From positions 620,001-684,000 of the forward strand of contig NZ_JAQSIO010000001.1 of the NCBI RefSeq assembly GCF_028649455.1: a stretch of DNA of 64,000 nt. Direction: 5' to 3'. The notes beneath the pieces are model-generated. The model was not told where the DNA came from, searched no databases, and was given only the letters and a program-made list of their open reading frames with translations. Below are positions 8,537-18,582 of the stretch, one piece after another (position 1 is the stretch's first letter; each line of letters starts with the position of its first letter). This DNA is from Curvibacter microcysteis. Lineage in GTDB: Bacteria; Pseudomonadota; Gammaproteobacteria; Burkholderiales; Burkholderiaceae_C. The position numbers and the translations under genes are program-made.

Positions 8537-9094
8537 ATGATGGCCGCTGACCTGCCTCTTTGGCTGAGACCCGCCCTGCTCGCCACCGTCTGGTGGCTTG
8601 GGGCGTGCAGCGCCCAGGCCGACCCGATGTGGCAAGCGCTGGGGCTGATCGACGCCCGCGACCCCACTCAGGCCGTGGCGCTCGCCCCCCTGGCCCGCCC
8701 CAGTGCCGCTGGGCAATGGCATTACCTGCCCCTGACCCCGGCAGGTATCGAGGCGGGGCCACAGTGCTGCGTGCGCGTGGGGACACGCCCCCGACCAAGC
8801 GATTGGATGCGCCATGAAGCGCCCCTGGAGGGCCGTGCGGCGAAGTTCACCTCCGCCCAACCGGCCAGTGGCTTGGTGGGTCTCTTGCTGCCCCCAGGCA
8901 CCACGGTCACACCGCTGCCGCCCTCGTCCCTGCGCCTGCAGTGGCCCGGGGCGGCGGGTGCGGTGCGGGTGCATTACTGCACCAGCCAGGAGGGCTTGCA
9001 CGTGACCTTGACGACGGACAAGCGCCCGCCGCAGCGGCGGGCCTACTACGTCAGCCTGGGCATGGACGTGGAGCCCAGTTGCCCCCCGCCCTGA
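8537..9094 (+). CDS. hypothetical exported protein
   Basis: 185 residues, unrecognised. The N-terminus is a signal sequence with LGAC that could be a lipobox, or cleavage after AQA a few residues later. The mature protein has five cysteines in short contexts (QCCVR, HYCTSQ, PSCPPP) that may form disulfides, and is rich in Pro and Leu. It follows amn by 18 bases on the same strand, but with no functional link that I can name. An equally good start is the next ATG at 8540. Confidence 0.65.
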   Translation: MMAADLPLWLRPALLATVWWLGACSAQADPMWQALGLIDARDPTQAVALAPLARPSAAGQWHYLPLTPAGIEAGPQCCVRVGTRPRPSDWMRHEAPLEGRAAKFTSAQPASGLVGLLLPPGTTVTPLPPSSLRLQWPGAAGAVRVHYCTSQEGLHVTLTTDKRPPQRRAYYVSLGMDVEPSCPPP

Positions 9095-9187
9095 GGGCGC
9101 GGCCTGGGCGCAGGCAGCGTCCACGCGTTTGGCAAAGCCCGGGGATCGGTTCAGAATCGCGCCACCGCACCGCCTGAGGAGTCGACC

Positions 9188-9532
9188 ATGGCCACCCGAC
9201 AAAGCACCATCGACCACCTGCTGGACCTGCTCGCGGCCGCCGGCCCGGTGAGCGCGCGCAAGATGTTCGGCGAGTACTGCCTCTACCTCGCGGGCAAGCC
9301 GGTGGGCCTGGTCTGCGACGAGCAGTTGTTCCTCAAGCCCACCGAGGCCGCCCGGCCCCTGCTCAAGTCGGCCGACGAGCGCCCGCCCTACCCCGGCGGC
9401 AAGCCTTACTTCCACATCGACCCCGACCACTGGGACGAACGCGACTGGCTGGTCGAGCTGGTGCGCACCACCGCCCTGGCCCTGCCGGAGCCGGTGGCCA
9501 AACCCCCAACCAAGCGCCTGCGCGGCGGCTGA
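9188..9532 (+). CDS. TfoX N-terminal-domain protein
   Basis: 114 residues, start set by GAGGAG eight bases before ATG. The core has SARKMFGEYCLYLAGKPVGLVCDEQLFLKPT, the signature of the TfoX/Sxy N-terminal domain, followed by ERPPYPGGKPYFHID. The C-terminal domain found in full Sxy competence regulators is missing, as is usual for these short single-domain proteins, whose function is unknown. A competence role should not be assumed. It ends convergent with the DUF779 gene. Confidence 0.85.
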   Translation: MATRQSTIDHLLDLLAAAGPVSARKMFGEYCLYLAGKPVGLVCDEQLFLKPTEAARPLLKSADERPPYPGGKPYFHIDPDHWDERDWLVELVRTTALALPEPVAKPPTKRLRGG

Positions 9533-9533
9533 A

Positions 9534-9549
9534 GCGCCCTCAGGGGCGC
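9534..9549. terminator. GC-rich hairpin between convergent genes
   Basis: GCGCCC-TCAG-GGGCGC, six-base perfect stem directly after the TfoX-domain stop codon, in the gap between two convergent genes. There is no T tract, so a rho-independent role is only possible. Confidence 0.3.
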
Positions 9550-9603
9550 ACGGCCCCACCCTCGGCACGGAGGGGCGCTGCACCGGCCCGCGTTCGGCTC
9601 AGC

Positions 9604-9963
9604 TCAGCCCAAACCCAGCGCCGCCGCCTCCGCGTCCGTGAACACCCGCGAGCGGGTCAGAAAGGCTTGGCCGGTGGGGCCTTCGAGCGAGAAGGTGCCG
9701 CCACTGCCCTCGATCACATCGATGATGAGTTGCGTGTGCTTCCAGTACTCGTATTGCTTGGCCCCGATGTAGAACGGGACGCCACCGATGTCACCGAGGT
9801 AAACATCGCCCGCGCCGATGGTCAGCTCACCGGGCAGGTAGGCGTTGGCGGCGCTGTTGTCGCAGCAGCCGCCCGATTGGTGAAAGAAGAAGCTACCGTG
9901 CTCGGCACGCAGCCGTTCGATGAGGACCAGCGCCGCCGGCGTGGCCATGACTTTATCGACCAT
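9604..9963 (-). CDS. DUF779 domain protein
   Basis: 119 residues, nearly all of it the DUF779 domain: HGSFFFHQSGGCCDNSAANAY with an adjacent Cys pair, then YIGAKQYEYWKHTQLIIDV. The function is unknown, but DUF779 genes are well known neighbours of acetaldehyde-type aldehyde dehydrogenases; here it lies 110 bases after one on the same strand. Start ATG 9963 follows GGAGG with good spacing. The Cys-Cys pair suggests metal binding or a redox role near the dehydrogenase (inference). Confidence 0.88.
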   Translation of the reverse strand: MVDKVMATPAALVLIERLRAEHGSFFFHQSGGCCDNSAANAYLPGELTIGAGDVYLGDIGGVPFYIGAKQYEYWKHTQLIIDVIEGSGGTFSLEGPTGQAFLTRSRVFTDAEAAALGLG

Positions 9964-10073
9964 GAAAACACCTCCATCACACGTTCAAAAGCGCCCGGGC
10001 ACCCAGCCTGGGGCCGAGCGACGGGGCGCGTCAAGGGGAGAGCCGCTGTGTCAGGGTTCCAGCGTCAGCGGGA

Positions 10074-11594
<1,521 letters not shown>

Positions 11595-11654
11595 AAATGT
11601 CTCCTGGTGTTATGGAATTCGCCTCGGGGCCCAGCCCCTTGGACACCTTGGTTT

Positions 11655-11670
11655 ATCAAGAGCCATGCCA
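11655..11670 (-). promoter_or_regulatory. candidate sigma-54 (-24/-12) promoter for aldehyde dehydrogenase
   Basis: Read on the minus strand: TGGCATG-GCTC-TTGAT, against the consensus TGGCACG-N4-TTGCW. The GG at -24 is kept; the GC at -12 is GA, a mismatch at an important base. It lies about 60 bases before the GTG start, and the divergent gene encodes a sigma-54 activator, which raises plausibility. Confidence 0.42.
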
Positions 11671-11813
11671 GCGCGCTGGGGCCTGCGCAGCGGGGGCTTC
11701 TCCACCCCGGCCAGGCGCGACACCAGCCACGCAAGCGACTGATTTCAAAAGGATTTTTTCTTGGCAAGCAGCCGACACCGGGGCCCCACGGAACGCAGCG
11801 CCCCGGCTGAAGC

Positions 11814-11884
11814 CGGACACCTTGTCCGCCAACGGACGTCTCAACAGCAGACAGCTGTCCAGAAATGGAACAGCTCTTCTGTCC
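11814..11884. promoter_or_regulatory. cluster of TGTCC inverted repeats, candidate activator binding sites
   Basis: In the 375-base gap between aldehyde dehydrogenase and its likely activator are CGGACA-CCT-TGTCCG (11814-11828), GTCCG-CCAA-CGGAC (11824-11837), the palindrome GACAGCTGTC (11850-11859), AGCTGT...ACAGCT (11853-11875) and a further TGTCC (11880-11884). Sites 140-230 bases upstream of the candidate -24/-12 element suit an upstream activating sequence for a Fis-type HTH enhancer-binding protein. The rest of the gap shows nothing else I can name. Confidence 0.5.
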
Positions 11885-11969
11885 GTGGCCATGCGCCTGG
11901 CCGCACCGACCCGGCAGGCCCTAAACTGCAGGCAAACGAGCACCTCAGGTGCCCTGGAGACACATCCCA

Positions 11970-13967
11970 ATGGCGAACCTGCACCCTGTTCCCGCCCCGC
12001 TCTTGCGCGAAGCCCGGCTGCGCCTGCTGAGCGGCGACGACCTGTCCCTGGGCCGCGTGGACGAACGCGTGGCCCGCTCCTGGCGCCGCAGCCTGGCCGC
12101 CGGCCTGGCGCCCAGCCACAACAGCCGGCATGCCGAGCACCTGAGCGGCGGTGAGCTGCGTCAGGCCCTGGCCTGCAACCGCGACCTGATCAACCACTCC
12201 CAGCCCGTCATGGAGTACCTGTTCGAACAGGTGCGCCACAGCCACAGCATGGTGGTGCTGGCCGACCGCCACGGCACCCTGATGCACACCCTGGGTGACG
12301 CCGACTTCCTGGGCAAGGCCGAGCGCGTGGCCTTGCAGGCCGGCGCGAACTGGCACGAGGCGCAGCGCGGCACGAACGCCATCGGCACCGCCCTGGCCGA
12401 GTCCTGCGGCATCGAGATCCACGGCCCCGAGCACTACTTGGAGCGCAACGACTTCCTGACCTGCGCGGCCTCGCCCATCGCCTCGGCCACCGGCGAGCTG
12501 CTGGGCATCCTGGACATCTCGGGCGACCAGCGCAGCCACCACCCGCACACCCTGGGCCTGGTCAACACGGCGGCGCGCATGATCGAGAACCGCTTGTTCA
12601 CCACCAGTTGCCAGCAACAGACCCGCCTGCACCTGCACCCGCAAGCCCACGGCATCGGCACCCTGGCCGAAGGCATCGTGGCCTTGTCGGAAGACGGCTG
12701 GATCATGGGCGCCAACCGCCAGGCCCTGAAGCTGCTGGGCCTGCAGCGCGAGGACATTGGCGCCACCCCGCTGGCCCGCGTGCTGGACACCCGCTTCGAG
12801 GCCCTGCTGCTGCGCGCCCACCAGCAGCCGCAGCAGCCCCTGTGCCTGCACCGACGCGACGGCAGCCCGATCCATGCCCAGCTGTACAACCCGCCCGGCC
12901 GCAGCCCCGCCCGCCCCCTGACCCTGCGCGCCCACCCCGCCCCGCACGAAGGCCGCAGCGCGCCAAGCACCCCCAGCGAAGTCCAGGACGCCTTGCAGCA
13001 ACTCGACACCGGCGACCACGCCTGGCGTGCCGCTGCCGACAAGGCCCGGCGCGTGGCGGGCAAGCCCATCCCGGTGCTGTTGTTGGGCGAGTCCGGCGTC
13101 GGCAAAGAGCTGTTTGCCCGCGCCCTGCACGACAGCTCGCCGCGCCGCCACCGCCCTTTTGTGGCCATCAACTGCGCCGCCCTGCCGGAGCAGCTGATCG
13201 AGGCCGAGCTGTTTGGCTACAGCGCTGGGGCCTTCACCGGTGCCCGCAAGGAGGGCCGCCCGGGCCGCCTGCGCGAGGCCGACGGCGGCACCCTGTTCCT
13301 TGATGAGATCGGCGACATGCCACTGGCCCTGCAAACCCGGCTGCTGCGCGTGCTGCAAGAGCGCCAGGTCAGCCCGCTGGGGGGTGGCGAGGCCGTGGCT
13401 GTGGACTTTGCCCTGGTCTGCGCCACCCACCAGCCGCTGCGCGAAGCGGCCGAGGCTGGGCGCTTCCGCGCCGACCTGTACTACCGCCTCAACGGCCTGA
13501 GCCTGCAGTTGCCGCCCTTGCGCGCGCGCAGCGACTTTGCCGCGCTGACCGACAAGCTGCTGCTGGAACTGAGCGGCGAGCCGCGCCTGCACCTGGCGCC
13601 CGAACTGCAAGCCCGGCTGGCCGCCTACGACTGGCCCGGCAACCTGCGCCAATACGCCAGCGTGCTGCGCACCGCCATCGCCATGCTGGACCCCGACGAA
13701 CACTGCATCGACTGGCCCCACCTGGGCGACGACCTGCGCGAGCTGCTGCAGCGCGCCGCCGCGCCATGGGCGGGCGGCAGCGACAGCGCCGCCACCACCC
13801 CGCCTGCTGCGGCCGTGGGCACGCCCCCGAGCGGCGAGCAAAAGCTGGCCGACATCTCGCGCGCGGCGATCCAGCAAGCCATCCAGCAGCACCAGGGCAA
13901 CCTGTCGGCCGCCGCCCGGCAGCTGGGCATCAGCCGGCAGACGCTTTATCGGCGGATGGGGGCTTGA
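11970..13967 (+). CDS. sigma-54-dependent transcriptional activator, AcoR-like
   Basis: About 665 residues from ATG 11970 (GGAGA nine bases upstream; the frame extends seven codons further). Domains: N-terminal GAF-type sensor around residues 65-210 (HSMVVLADRHGTL, GTNAIGTALAE), a PAS-like linker, an AAA+ core with Walker A GESGVGKE at 373-380 and the sigma-54 contact loop GAFTGA at 420-425, and a C-terminal Fis-type helix-turn-helix (NLSAAARQLGISRQTLYRR). This layout is that of AcoR and related activators of acetoin/alcohol oxidation genes. Divergent from aldehyde dehydrogenase, its probable target. Confidence 0.92.
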   Translation: MANLHPVPAPLLREARLRLLSGDDLSLGRVDERVARSWRRSLAAGLAPSHNSRHAEHLSGGELRQALACNRDLINHSQPVMEYLFEQVRHSHSMVVLADRHGTLMHTLGDADFLGKAERVALQAGANWHEAQRGTNAIGTALAESCGIEIHGPEHYLERNDFLTCAASPIASATGELLGILDISGDQRSHHPHTLGLVNTAARMIENRLFTTSCQQQTRLHLHPQAHGIGTLAEGIVALSEDGWIMGANRQALKLLGLQREDIGATPLARVLDTRFEALLLRAHQQPQQPLCLHRRDGSPIHAQLYNPPGRSPARPLTLRAHPAPHEGRSAPSTPSEVQDALQQLDTGDHAWRAAADKARRVAGKPIPVLLLGESGVGKELFARALHDSSPRRHRPFVAINCAALPEQLIEAELFGYSAGAFTGARKEGRPGRLREADGGTLFLDEIGDMPLALQTRLLRVLQERQVSPLGGGEAVAVDFALVCATHQPLREAAEAGRFRADLYYRLNGLSLQLPPLRARSDFAALTDKLLLELSGEPRLHLAPELQARLAAYDWPGNLRQYASVLRTAIAMLDPDEHCIDWPHLGDDLRELLQRAAAPWAGGSDSAATTPPAAAVGTPPSGEQKLADISRAAIQQAIQQHQGNLSAAARQLGISRQTLYRRMGA

Positions 13968-13988
13968 GAAGAGTGGTGTTCGGGCACG

Positions 13989-14007
13989 GCTGACTCGATC
14001 GGTCAGC
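13989..14007. terminator. hairpin after the sigma-54 activator gene
   Basis: GCTGAC-TCGATCG-GTCAGC, six-base perfect stem, 21 bases after the activator stop codon. No T run follows, so it may be a terminator, part of a regulatory site, or chance. Confidence 0.3.
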
Positions 14008-14086
14008 TGGCGAAACCCTTTGATCTGAAAGCACCAAAAGGCAAGGCACGGGGCGGCTCAGAATCATCGACCTTCAGGAGGGTCCG

Positions 14087-14648
14087 ATGAACCACTTCCG
14101 CTTTGATGGCTACCCCTATTTTCCGGCGCTGCGCACACGAAGTTCTGAGCTCAAAGGCCTGCAGCATCTCGCCATCGAACAACGAGCGGCGATGCTGCCC
14201 TTGCTGACCCTGGGGCGCTGGCCCAGGTCCAACGACTTTCTCAGAAGCGCGGAGCGGGCGGCTGAGGTCATGCAAGGCGCCCCCTATTGCCTGGACCTGA
14301 CCCATGACGGCAACCACCTCCCCGAGGCACAGCAACAACTTCGCAACCCAGCCCGCGGGTATGAAGCCTGGCGCCAGTTCGTGGCACGCTGGCCACAGGC
14401 CAGTTGTTCTGGGACTTTGCACGCAGCCCCAAGGACCAAAGCATCCAAGGTTATGTGCGCGCAGCCCAAGCCATCGTCAGCACAGACCCCCACCTGGGCT
14501 CCCGCGGCCTGTGGGGTGAGCAAATGATTTTGAGGGCCGCTCAAGGACATCCTCACGGGGCGGCGCCAGTGTCCTGGATTGCCGTGCGGGTCAACCTCCA
14601 CCTGGCTCGACAGTTGGCTTGGTCTCAGCGACTGCGAGAGAACCCAGA
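14087..14648 (+). pseudogene. frameshifted, internally deleted beta-family protein gene
   Basis: A strong ribosome-binding site (GGAGGGT) precedes ATG 14087. The first frame gives about 105 residues resembling the N-terminus of beta-family (PF14350-like, sce7725-like) proteins: YPYFPALRTRSSELKGLQ, then MLPLLTL and CLDLTHD. Near 14400 similarity moves to another forward frame with LFWDFARSPKDQSIQGY, GLWGEQMILRAAQG and WIAVRVNLHLARQ, which look like the family's C-terminus. The first frame instead runs on as nonsense to a stop at 14527. Complete relatives, as I recall them, are about 350 residues, so roughly half the gene is gone as well. The 3' end is set by where the neighbouring gene begins and is approximate. 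Confidence 0.6.
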
Positions 14649-15329
14649 TCAAGGCGAAGATGAGACCGATGAGTCAACAGGGGACCCAAGCCGAGGCAGG
14701 GCAGCAGCAGGCACACTGACCTGGGCCAAGAATGCCTGCAAACGCTCCTCGGCGGTCGGCCCCATCGGGGCGGACAACGGCGCCCCCCTGCGCGCCGGGC
14801 GGTCCGCCCGCCGGCGCAGGCTGCTCAAGACCTGCTGGCGCACCCAGGCTTTGGACAGGACACGGGCCCGGGTGAGCAGCGACTCACGCGAGCCTGTGGG
14901 GCTGAGCCCCTGCGCACGCAACAGCCCCCTCAATTCGCTGACCGGCAAGAAACTCAGCCAATCATCCACGACAGGCCCTTTTTGCAAGGACGCCGCTTGA
15001 ACAACCTGAAACCCACCATCGGTGTTGACCTGCCAAACCCCCACACCCGTTGGCACCAGGGCCTTCACCTCCAGCCCATGGCATGGGGCGCAGACCACGG
15101 TCACCCGCTCAAAAAATCGGCAGTAGCTGAGCAACTGCCCAGGCAGTCGGTCCAAACGGTCGTATTCGCTCTTGATCTCAAACGCCGCTAAACGCGTGCC
15201 CACCTGAACCAAGTCAGCACGCCGCCCAAAACGATCAATGAAGAGCTCCGAGATGAAGCGCGCCTGACAACCTGCCCCCTGACGCCGCAGGTGATCGATC
15301 AAGGCGACGCGGATTGGGGCCTCGTTCAT
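14649..15329 (-). CDS. sce7726-family protein, putative PD-(D/E)XK nuclease with SAP domain
   Basis: 226 residues. The N-terminal 100 match the sce7726 family: MNEAPIRVALIDHL, FISELFIDRFGRRADLV and AAFEIKSEYDRLDRLPGQL. Asp39, Glu51 and Lys53 in RADLV...FEIK have the spacing of a PD-(D/E)XK nuclease core, with Glu28 as a possible fourth residue. Residues about 130-157 (SELRGLLRAQGLSPTGSRES) fit a SAP motif, a small DNA-binding helix pair. The tail is low complexity. sce7726 proteins are found in accessory regions and their job is undescribed. The neighbour across the tail-to-tail junction is the broken beta-family gene. Confidence 0.8.
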   Translation of the reverse strand: MNEAPIRVALIDHLRRQGAGCQARFISELFIDRFGRRADLVQVGTRLAAFEIKSEYDRLDRLPGQLLSYCRFFERVTVVCAPCHGLEVKALVPTGVGVWQVNTDGGFQVVQAASLQKGPVVDDWLSFLPVSELRGLLRAQGLSPTGSRESLLTRARVLSKAWVRQQVLSSLRRRADRPARRGAPLSAPMGPTAEERLQAFLAQVSVPAAALPRLGSPVDSSVSSSP

Positions 15330-15359
15330 GTCAGGCGTCCCCCGGTGCCTTGGCGGGCC

Positions 15360-16562
15360 TCAGGCCTGGCGCGGCTTGACCTTGGAGGCGGCCAGCTTGG
15401 CCGTGTCGCGGGCGCTGTCGACGTCGGTGCCGCGCGCCAGGGCCACACCCATGCGGCGCTTGGTGAAGCTCTCGGGCTTGCCGAACAGGCGCAGGTCGGT
15501 GCCGGGGATGGCCAGCGCTTCGTCCACGCCGTCGAACACAATGCCCTGGGCTTCGACGCCGCCGTAGATCACGGCGCTGGCGCCGGGGTTGCGCAGGCTG
15601 GTGTCCACCGGCAGGCCCAGGATGGCGCGGGCGTGCAGCTCAAACTCGCTTTGGTGCTGGGTGCACAGGGTCACCAGGCCGGTGTCGTGCGGGCGCGGGC
15701 TGACTTCGCTGAACCAGACCTGCTCGCCCTTCACAAACAGTTCCACGCCAAACAAGCCCTGGCCGCCCAGGTTGTCGGTCACGGCCTTGGCGATGTGGCG
15801 CGAGGCCTCGAGGGCACGCGCGTGCATGGGCTGGGGTTGCCAGCTTTCCACGTAGTCGCCGCTGACCTGCACGTGGCCGATGGGCTCGCAGTACTGGGTT
15901 TGCACCTGGCCATCCGCGCCACGGGCGCGCACGGTCAGCAAGGTGATTTCGTAGTCGAAGTCGATGAAGCCTTCGACGATCACGCGGCCGTGGCTGACGC
16001 GGCCACCGGCCATGGCGTAGTCCCAGGCCTTTTGCACGTCGGCGGGGCCGTCGATCTTGCTTTGGCCCTTGCCCGAGCTGCTCATCACAGGCTTGACCAC
16101 GCAGGGGTAGCCAATGCCGGCGTCGATGGCGGCTTGCAGCTCGGCCAGCGAGTCGCAGAACTGGTAGGGGCTGGTGGGCAGGCCCAGGGTCTCGGCGGCC
16201 AGGCGGCGGATGCCTTCGCGGTCCATGGTCAGGCGGGCGGCACGCGCGGTGGGGATCACACGCACCACGCCAGCGGCTTCCAGTTCTTCGAGCATGGGGG
16301 TGGCGATGGCTTCGATCTCGGGCACCACCAGGTGCGGGCGCTCGGTCTCGATCAGGGCCTTGAGCTGGGCCGGGTCACTCATGGTGATGGTGCGCGCATG
16401 GTGCGCCACCTGCTGGCCGGGGGCGTTCTCGTAGCGGTCGACCGCGGTGGTTTCAACGCCCAGGCGTTGCAGGGCGATCAACACTTCTTTGCCCAGCTCG
16501 CCGGAGCCAAGCAGCATGACTTTGGTCGCCGAGGGCGAGAGGGGGGTGCCGAGTGTGGTCAT
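15360..16562 (-). CDS. purT: formate-dependent phosphoribosylglycinamide formyltransferase (GAR transformylase 2)
   Basis: 400 residues from ATG 16562. ATP-grasp enzyme that uses formate and ATP to formylate GAR in purine synthesis. Visible: the N-terminal [21 protein letters not shown], the ATP-grasp segment [51 protein letters not shown] and a C-terminal [16 protein letters not shown]. Length agrees with E. coli PurT (392). The longer open frame upstream reads through psd in another frame and is not used. No clear ribosome-binding site. Same strand as psd, 62 bases downstream of it. Confidence 0.95.
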   Translation of the reverse strand: MTTLGTPLSPSATKVMLLGSGELGKEVLIALQRLGVETTAVDRYENAPGQQVAHHARTITMSDPAQLKALIETERPHLVVPEIEAIATPMLEELEAAGVVRVIPTARAARLTMDREGIRRLAAETLGLPTSPYQFCDSLAELQAAIDAGIGYPCVVKPVMSSSGKGQSKIDGPADVQKAWDYAMAGGRVSHGRVIVEGFIDFDYEITLLTVRARGADGQVQTQYCEPIGHVQVSGDYVESWQPQPMHARALEASRHIAKAVTDNLGGQGLFGVELFVKGEQVWFSEVSPRPHDTGLVTLCTQHQSEFELHARAILGLPVDTSLRNPGASAVIYGGVEAQGIVFDGVDEALAIPGTDLRLFGKPESFTKRRMGVALARGTDVDSARDTAKLAASKVKPRQA

Positions 16563-16624
16563 GGGGATCAAGCGCAGTGCGCGTCGGTTGGTAAGGGTTG
16601 CAGGAAGAAGAACAAGAACACCAA

Positions 16625-17479
16625 TCAGGCCGCCAAGGCCTGGGCCATGGCCTCGCCCATGCGGATGGCGCGGGCGGGCGCCCAGTCGGGATTGAAGGCC
16701 AGGGTGTTCTTGGGGAACAGCATCACGACCGTGGAGCCCAACAGGAAACGGCCCATCTCGTCGCCTTTTTTCAACTGCACGGACTGGCTGTCGTAGCGCC
16801 ACTCGCGCACCGTGCCGGGGCGCGGCGGGTTGACCAGGCCATGCCAGACGGTGGCCATGCTGCCCACGATGGTGGCGCCGACCAGGGTCAGCACAAAGGG
16901 GCGCCCCGCGGCGTCCTCGAACACACAGACCACGCGCTCGTTGCGCGCAAACAGGCCCGGGATGCCGCGCGCCGTGGCGGGGTTGACCGAGAACAGGTCG
17001 CCCGGCACATGGATCATGCGCAGCAGGCGGCCGTCGCAGGGCATGTGGATGCGGTGGTAGTCGCGCGGGCTCAGGTACAGGGTGGCGAAGTGCCCGTCCT
17101 CGAACTGGCGTGCCAGCGCGGCGTTGCCGCCCACCAGGGCCTGGGTGCTGTACGAGTGGCCCTTGGCCTGGAAGATCTGGTCGCGTTCGATCGGGCCGAA
17201 CTGGCTGATCGCGCCGTCCACCGGGCACAGGTAGTCGGCCTGGGCGGGGGGACGCGCCCCTTCGCGCAGGGGCCGGGTGAAGAAATCGTTGAAGCTGGCG
17301 TAGTCGCTGGCCTGGCCCAGCTGGGCCTCGGACAGGTCCACGCCGTAGCGGGCGACAAAGCGGCGGATCGCCCAGTGGGTCAGAGCCCCGGCCCGGGCAC
17401 TGGCCAGGCGGCCGGCCAAACGGGTCAGCGCCAACTTGGGCATCAGGTACTGCGGCAGCACCACAAGACGGTCAGACAA
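16625..17479 (-). CDS. psd: phosphatidylserine decarboxylase proenzyme
   Basis: 284 residues. Inner-membrane enzyme that makes phosphatidylethanolamine. The autocleavage motif is LGST in [11 protein letters not shown]; the serine becomes the pyruvoyl group of the small alpha chain. Other landmarks are [41 protein letters not shown] with the catalytic His, and VGATIVGSM. This is the proteobacterial, roughly 280-residue type. It diverges from the NodI-like ABC gene and may be cotranscribed with purT. Confidence 0.95.
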   Translation of the reverse strand: MSDRLVVLPQYLMPKLALTRLAGRLASARAGALTHWAIRRFVARYGVDLSEAQLGQASDYASFNDFFTRPLREGARPPAQADYLCPVDGAISQFGPIERDQIFQAKGHSYSTQALVGGNAALARQFEDGHFATLYLSPRDYHRIHMPCDGRLLRMIHVPGDLFSVNPATARGIPGLFARNERVVCVFEDAAGRPFVLTLVGATIVGSMATVWHGLVNPPRPGTVREWRYDSQSVQLKKGDEMGRFLLGSTVVMLFPKNTLAFNPDWAPARAIRMGEAMAQALAA

Positions 17480-17580
17480 GAGCGCACCCCGGGGAGTTGT
17501 TAACCCCCCATTTTATTCAGCCCGCAGGCGCTGCAGGACAAAGCCACCAGCAGCCCCGCCCCAGCGGCGCCTGCGCCACA

Positions 17581-18513
17581 ATGCAGGCCATGCCACAGAC
17601 CCTGTTCGAGGTGCATGAACTGCACAAACGCTACGGCCCCAACACGGTGGTCGATCAGTTGTCCTTTGCCATCGCGCCGGGCGAGTGCCTGGGCGTGATT
17701 GGGCCCAATGGCGCGGGCAAGACCACCACCATCCGCATGTGCCTGGGCCAGGCCACGCCCGATGGGGGACAGATCCGCGCCTTTGGGCTGAACATGCCCG
17801 CCGACGCCCTGGCCATCAAGGCCGAGCTGGGCGTGGTGACCCAATTCGACACCCTGGACCCCGACTTCACCTGCCTGGAGAACCTGATCGTCTACGGGCG
17901 CTACTTCGGCATTCCGCGCCGCGTGATGCTGGAGCGCGGCCCGCAGCTGCTGGAGTTCGCCGCCCTGTCGCACAAGGCCGACGCCAAGCCCGGCGAGCTG
18001 TCGGGCGGCATGAAACGCCGCCTGAGCCTGGCCCGCGCCCTGGTCAACAATCCGCGCCTGCTGCTGCTCGACGAGCCCACCACGGGCCTGGACCCGCAAG
18101 CCCGCCACCTGATGTGGGAGCGCCTGCAGTTGCTGATGCAGCAGGGCAAGTCCATCTTGCTGACCACCCACTTCATGGACGAGGCCGAGCGACTGTGCTC
18201 GCGCCTGCTGGTGCTGGACCACGGCCGCAAGATCGCCGAAGGCCCGCCGCGCGAGTTGATCGCCCAACACCTGGAGCCCGAGGTGATCGAGGTCTATGGC
18301 CAAGGCGCGCTGGCACTGGCCCACAGCCCGGTGGCCGAACTGGCCAGCCGCACCGAAGTCAGTGGCGAAACCGTGTTCTTCTACACCCACGCCGCGCCGC
18401 CCCTGCTCAGCGCCCTGGCCGAATGGCCCACGCTGCGCACCTTGCACCGGCCGGCCAATCTGGAAGACCTGTTCCTCAAACTCACTGGCCGGCAAATCCG
18501 CGAGGGCGGCTGA
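17581..18513 (+). CDS. ABC transporter ATP-binding protein, NodI/CcmA-like
   Basis: About 310 residues; ATG 17590 is an alternative start, and the frame continues upstream without support. Motifs: Walker A GPNGAGKTT, Q-loop TQFDTLD, signature LSGGMKRRLSLA, Walker B LLLLDEPTTGLD and the switch His in TTHFMDEAE. The C-terminal extension is of the kind seen in NodI/DrrA-type subunits that partner ABC-2 permeases. The permease gene follows after 69 bases. The pair resembles the NodIJ exporter, common in Burkholderiales outside nodulation; the substrate is unknown. Confidence 0.9.
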   Translation: MQAMPQTLFEVHELHKRYGPNTVVDQLSFAIAPGECLGVIGPNGAGKTTTIRMCLGQATPDGGQIRAFGLNMPADALAIKAELGVVTQFDTLDPDFTCLENLIVYGRYFGIPRRVMLERGPQLLEFAALSHKADAKPGELSGGMKRRLSLARALVNNPRLLLLDEPTTGLDPQARHLMWERLQLLMQQGKSILLTTHFMDEAERLCSRLLVLDHGRKIAEGPPRELIAQHLEPEVIEVYGQGALALAHSPVAELASRTEVSGETVFFYTHAAPPLLSALAEWPTLRTLHRPANLEDLFLKLTGRQIREGG

Positions 18514-18582
18514 GCCCAGCCCGCACGGCCCCGCGACCGCCCCCAACGCCCCTCGACCTGGCGCTTTTGCAACGCACACACC

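Noticed and set aside
6899-9583. Minus-strand frame of about 890 codons opposite amn
   Set aside because: Covers AMP nucleosidase, an exported protein and a TfoX-domain protein in antisense, and has no recognisable family features.
14404-15000. Plus-strand frame that continues from the beta-family remnant across the sce7726 gene
   Set aside because: Only the part to about 14648 resembles the beta family; beyond it the frame is antisense to a well-supported protein.
16563-17228. Upstream extension of purT giving a 622-residue protein
   Set aside because: The extra part is an out-of-frame reading of psd; PurT homologues begin at the chosen ATG.
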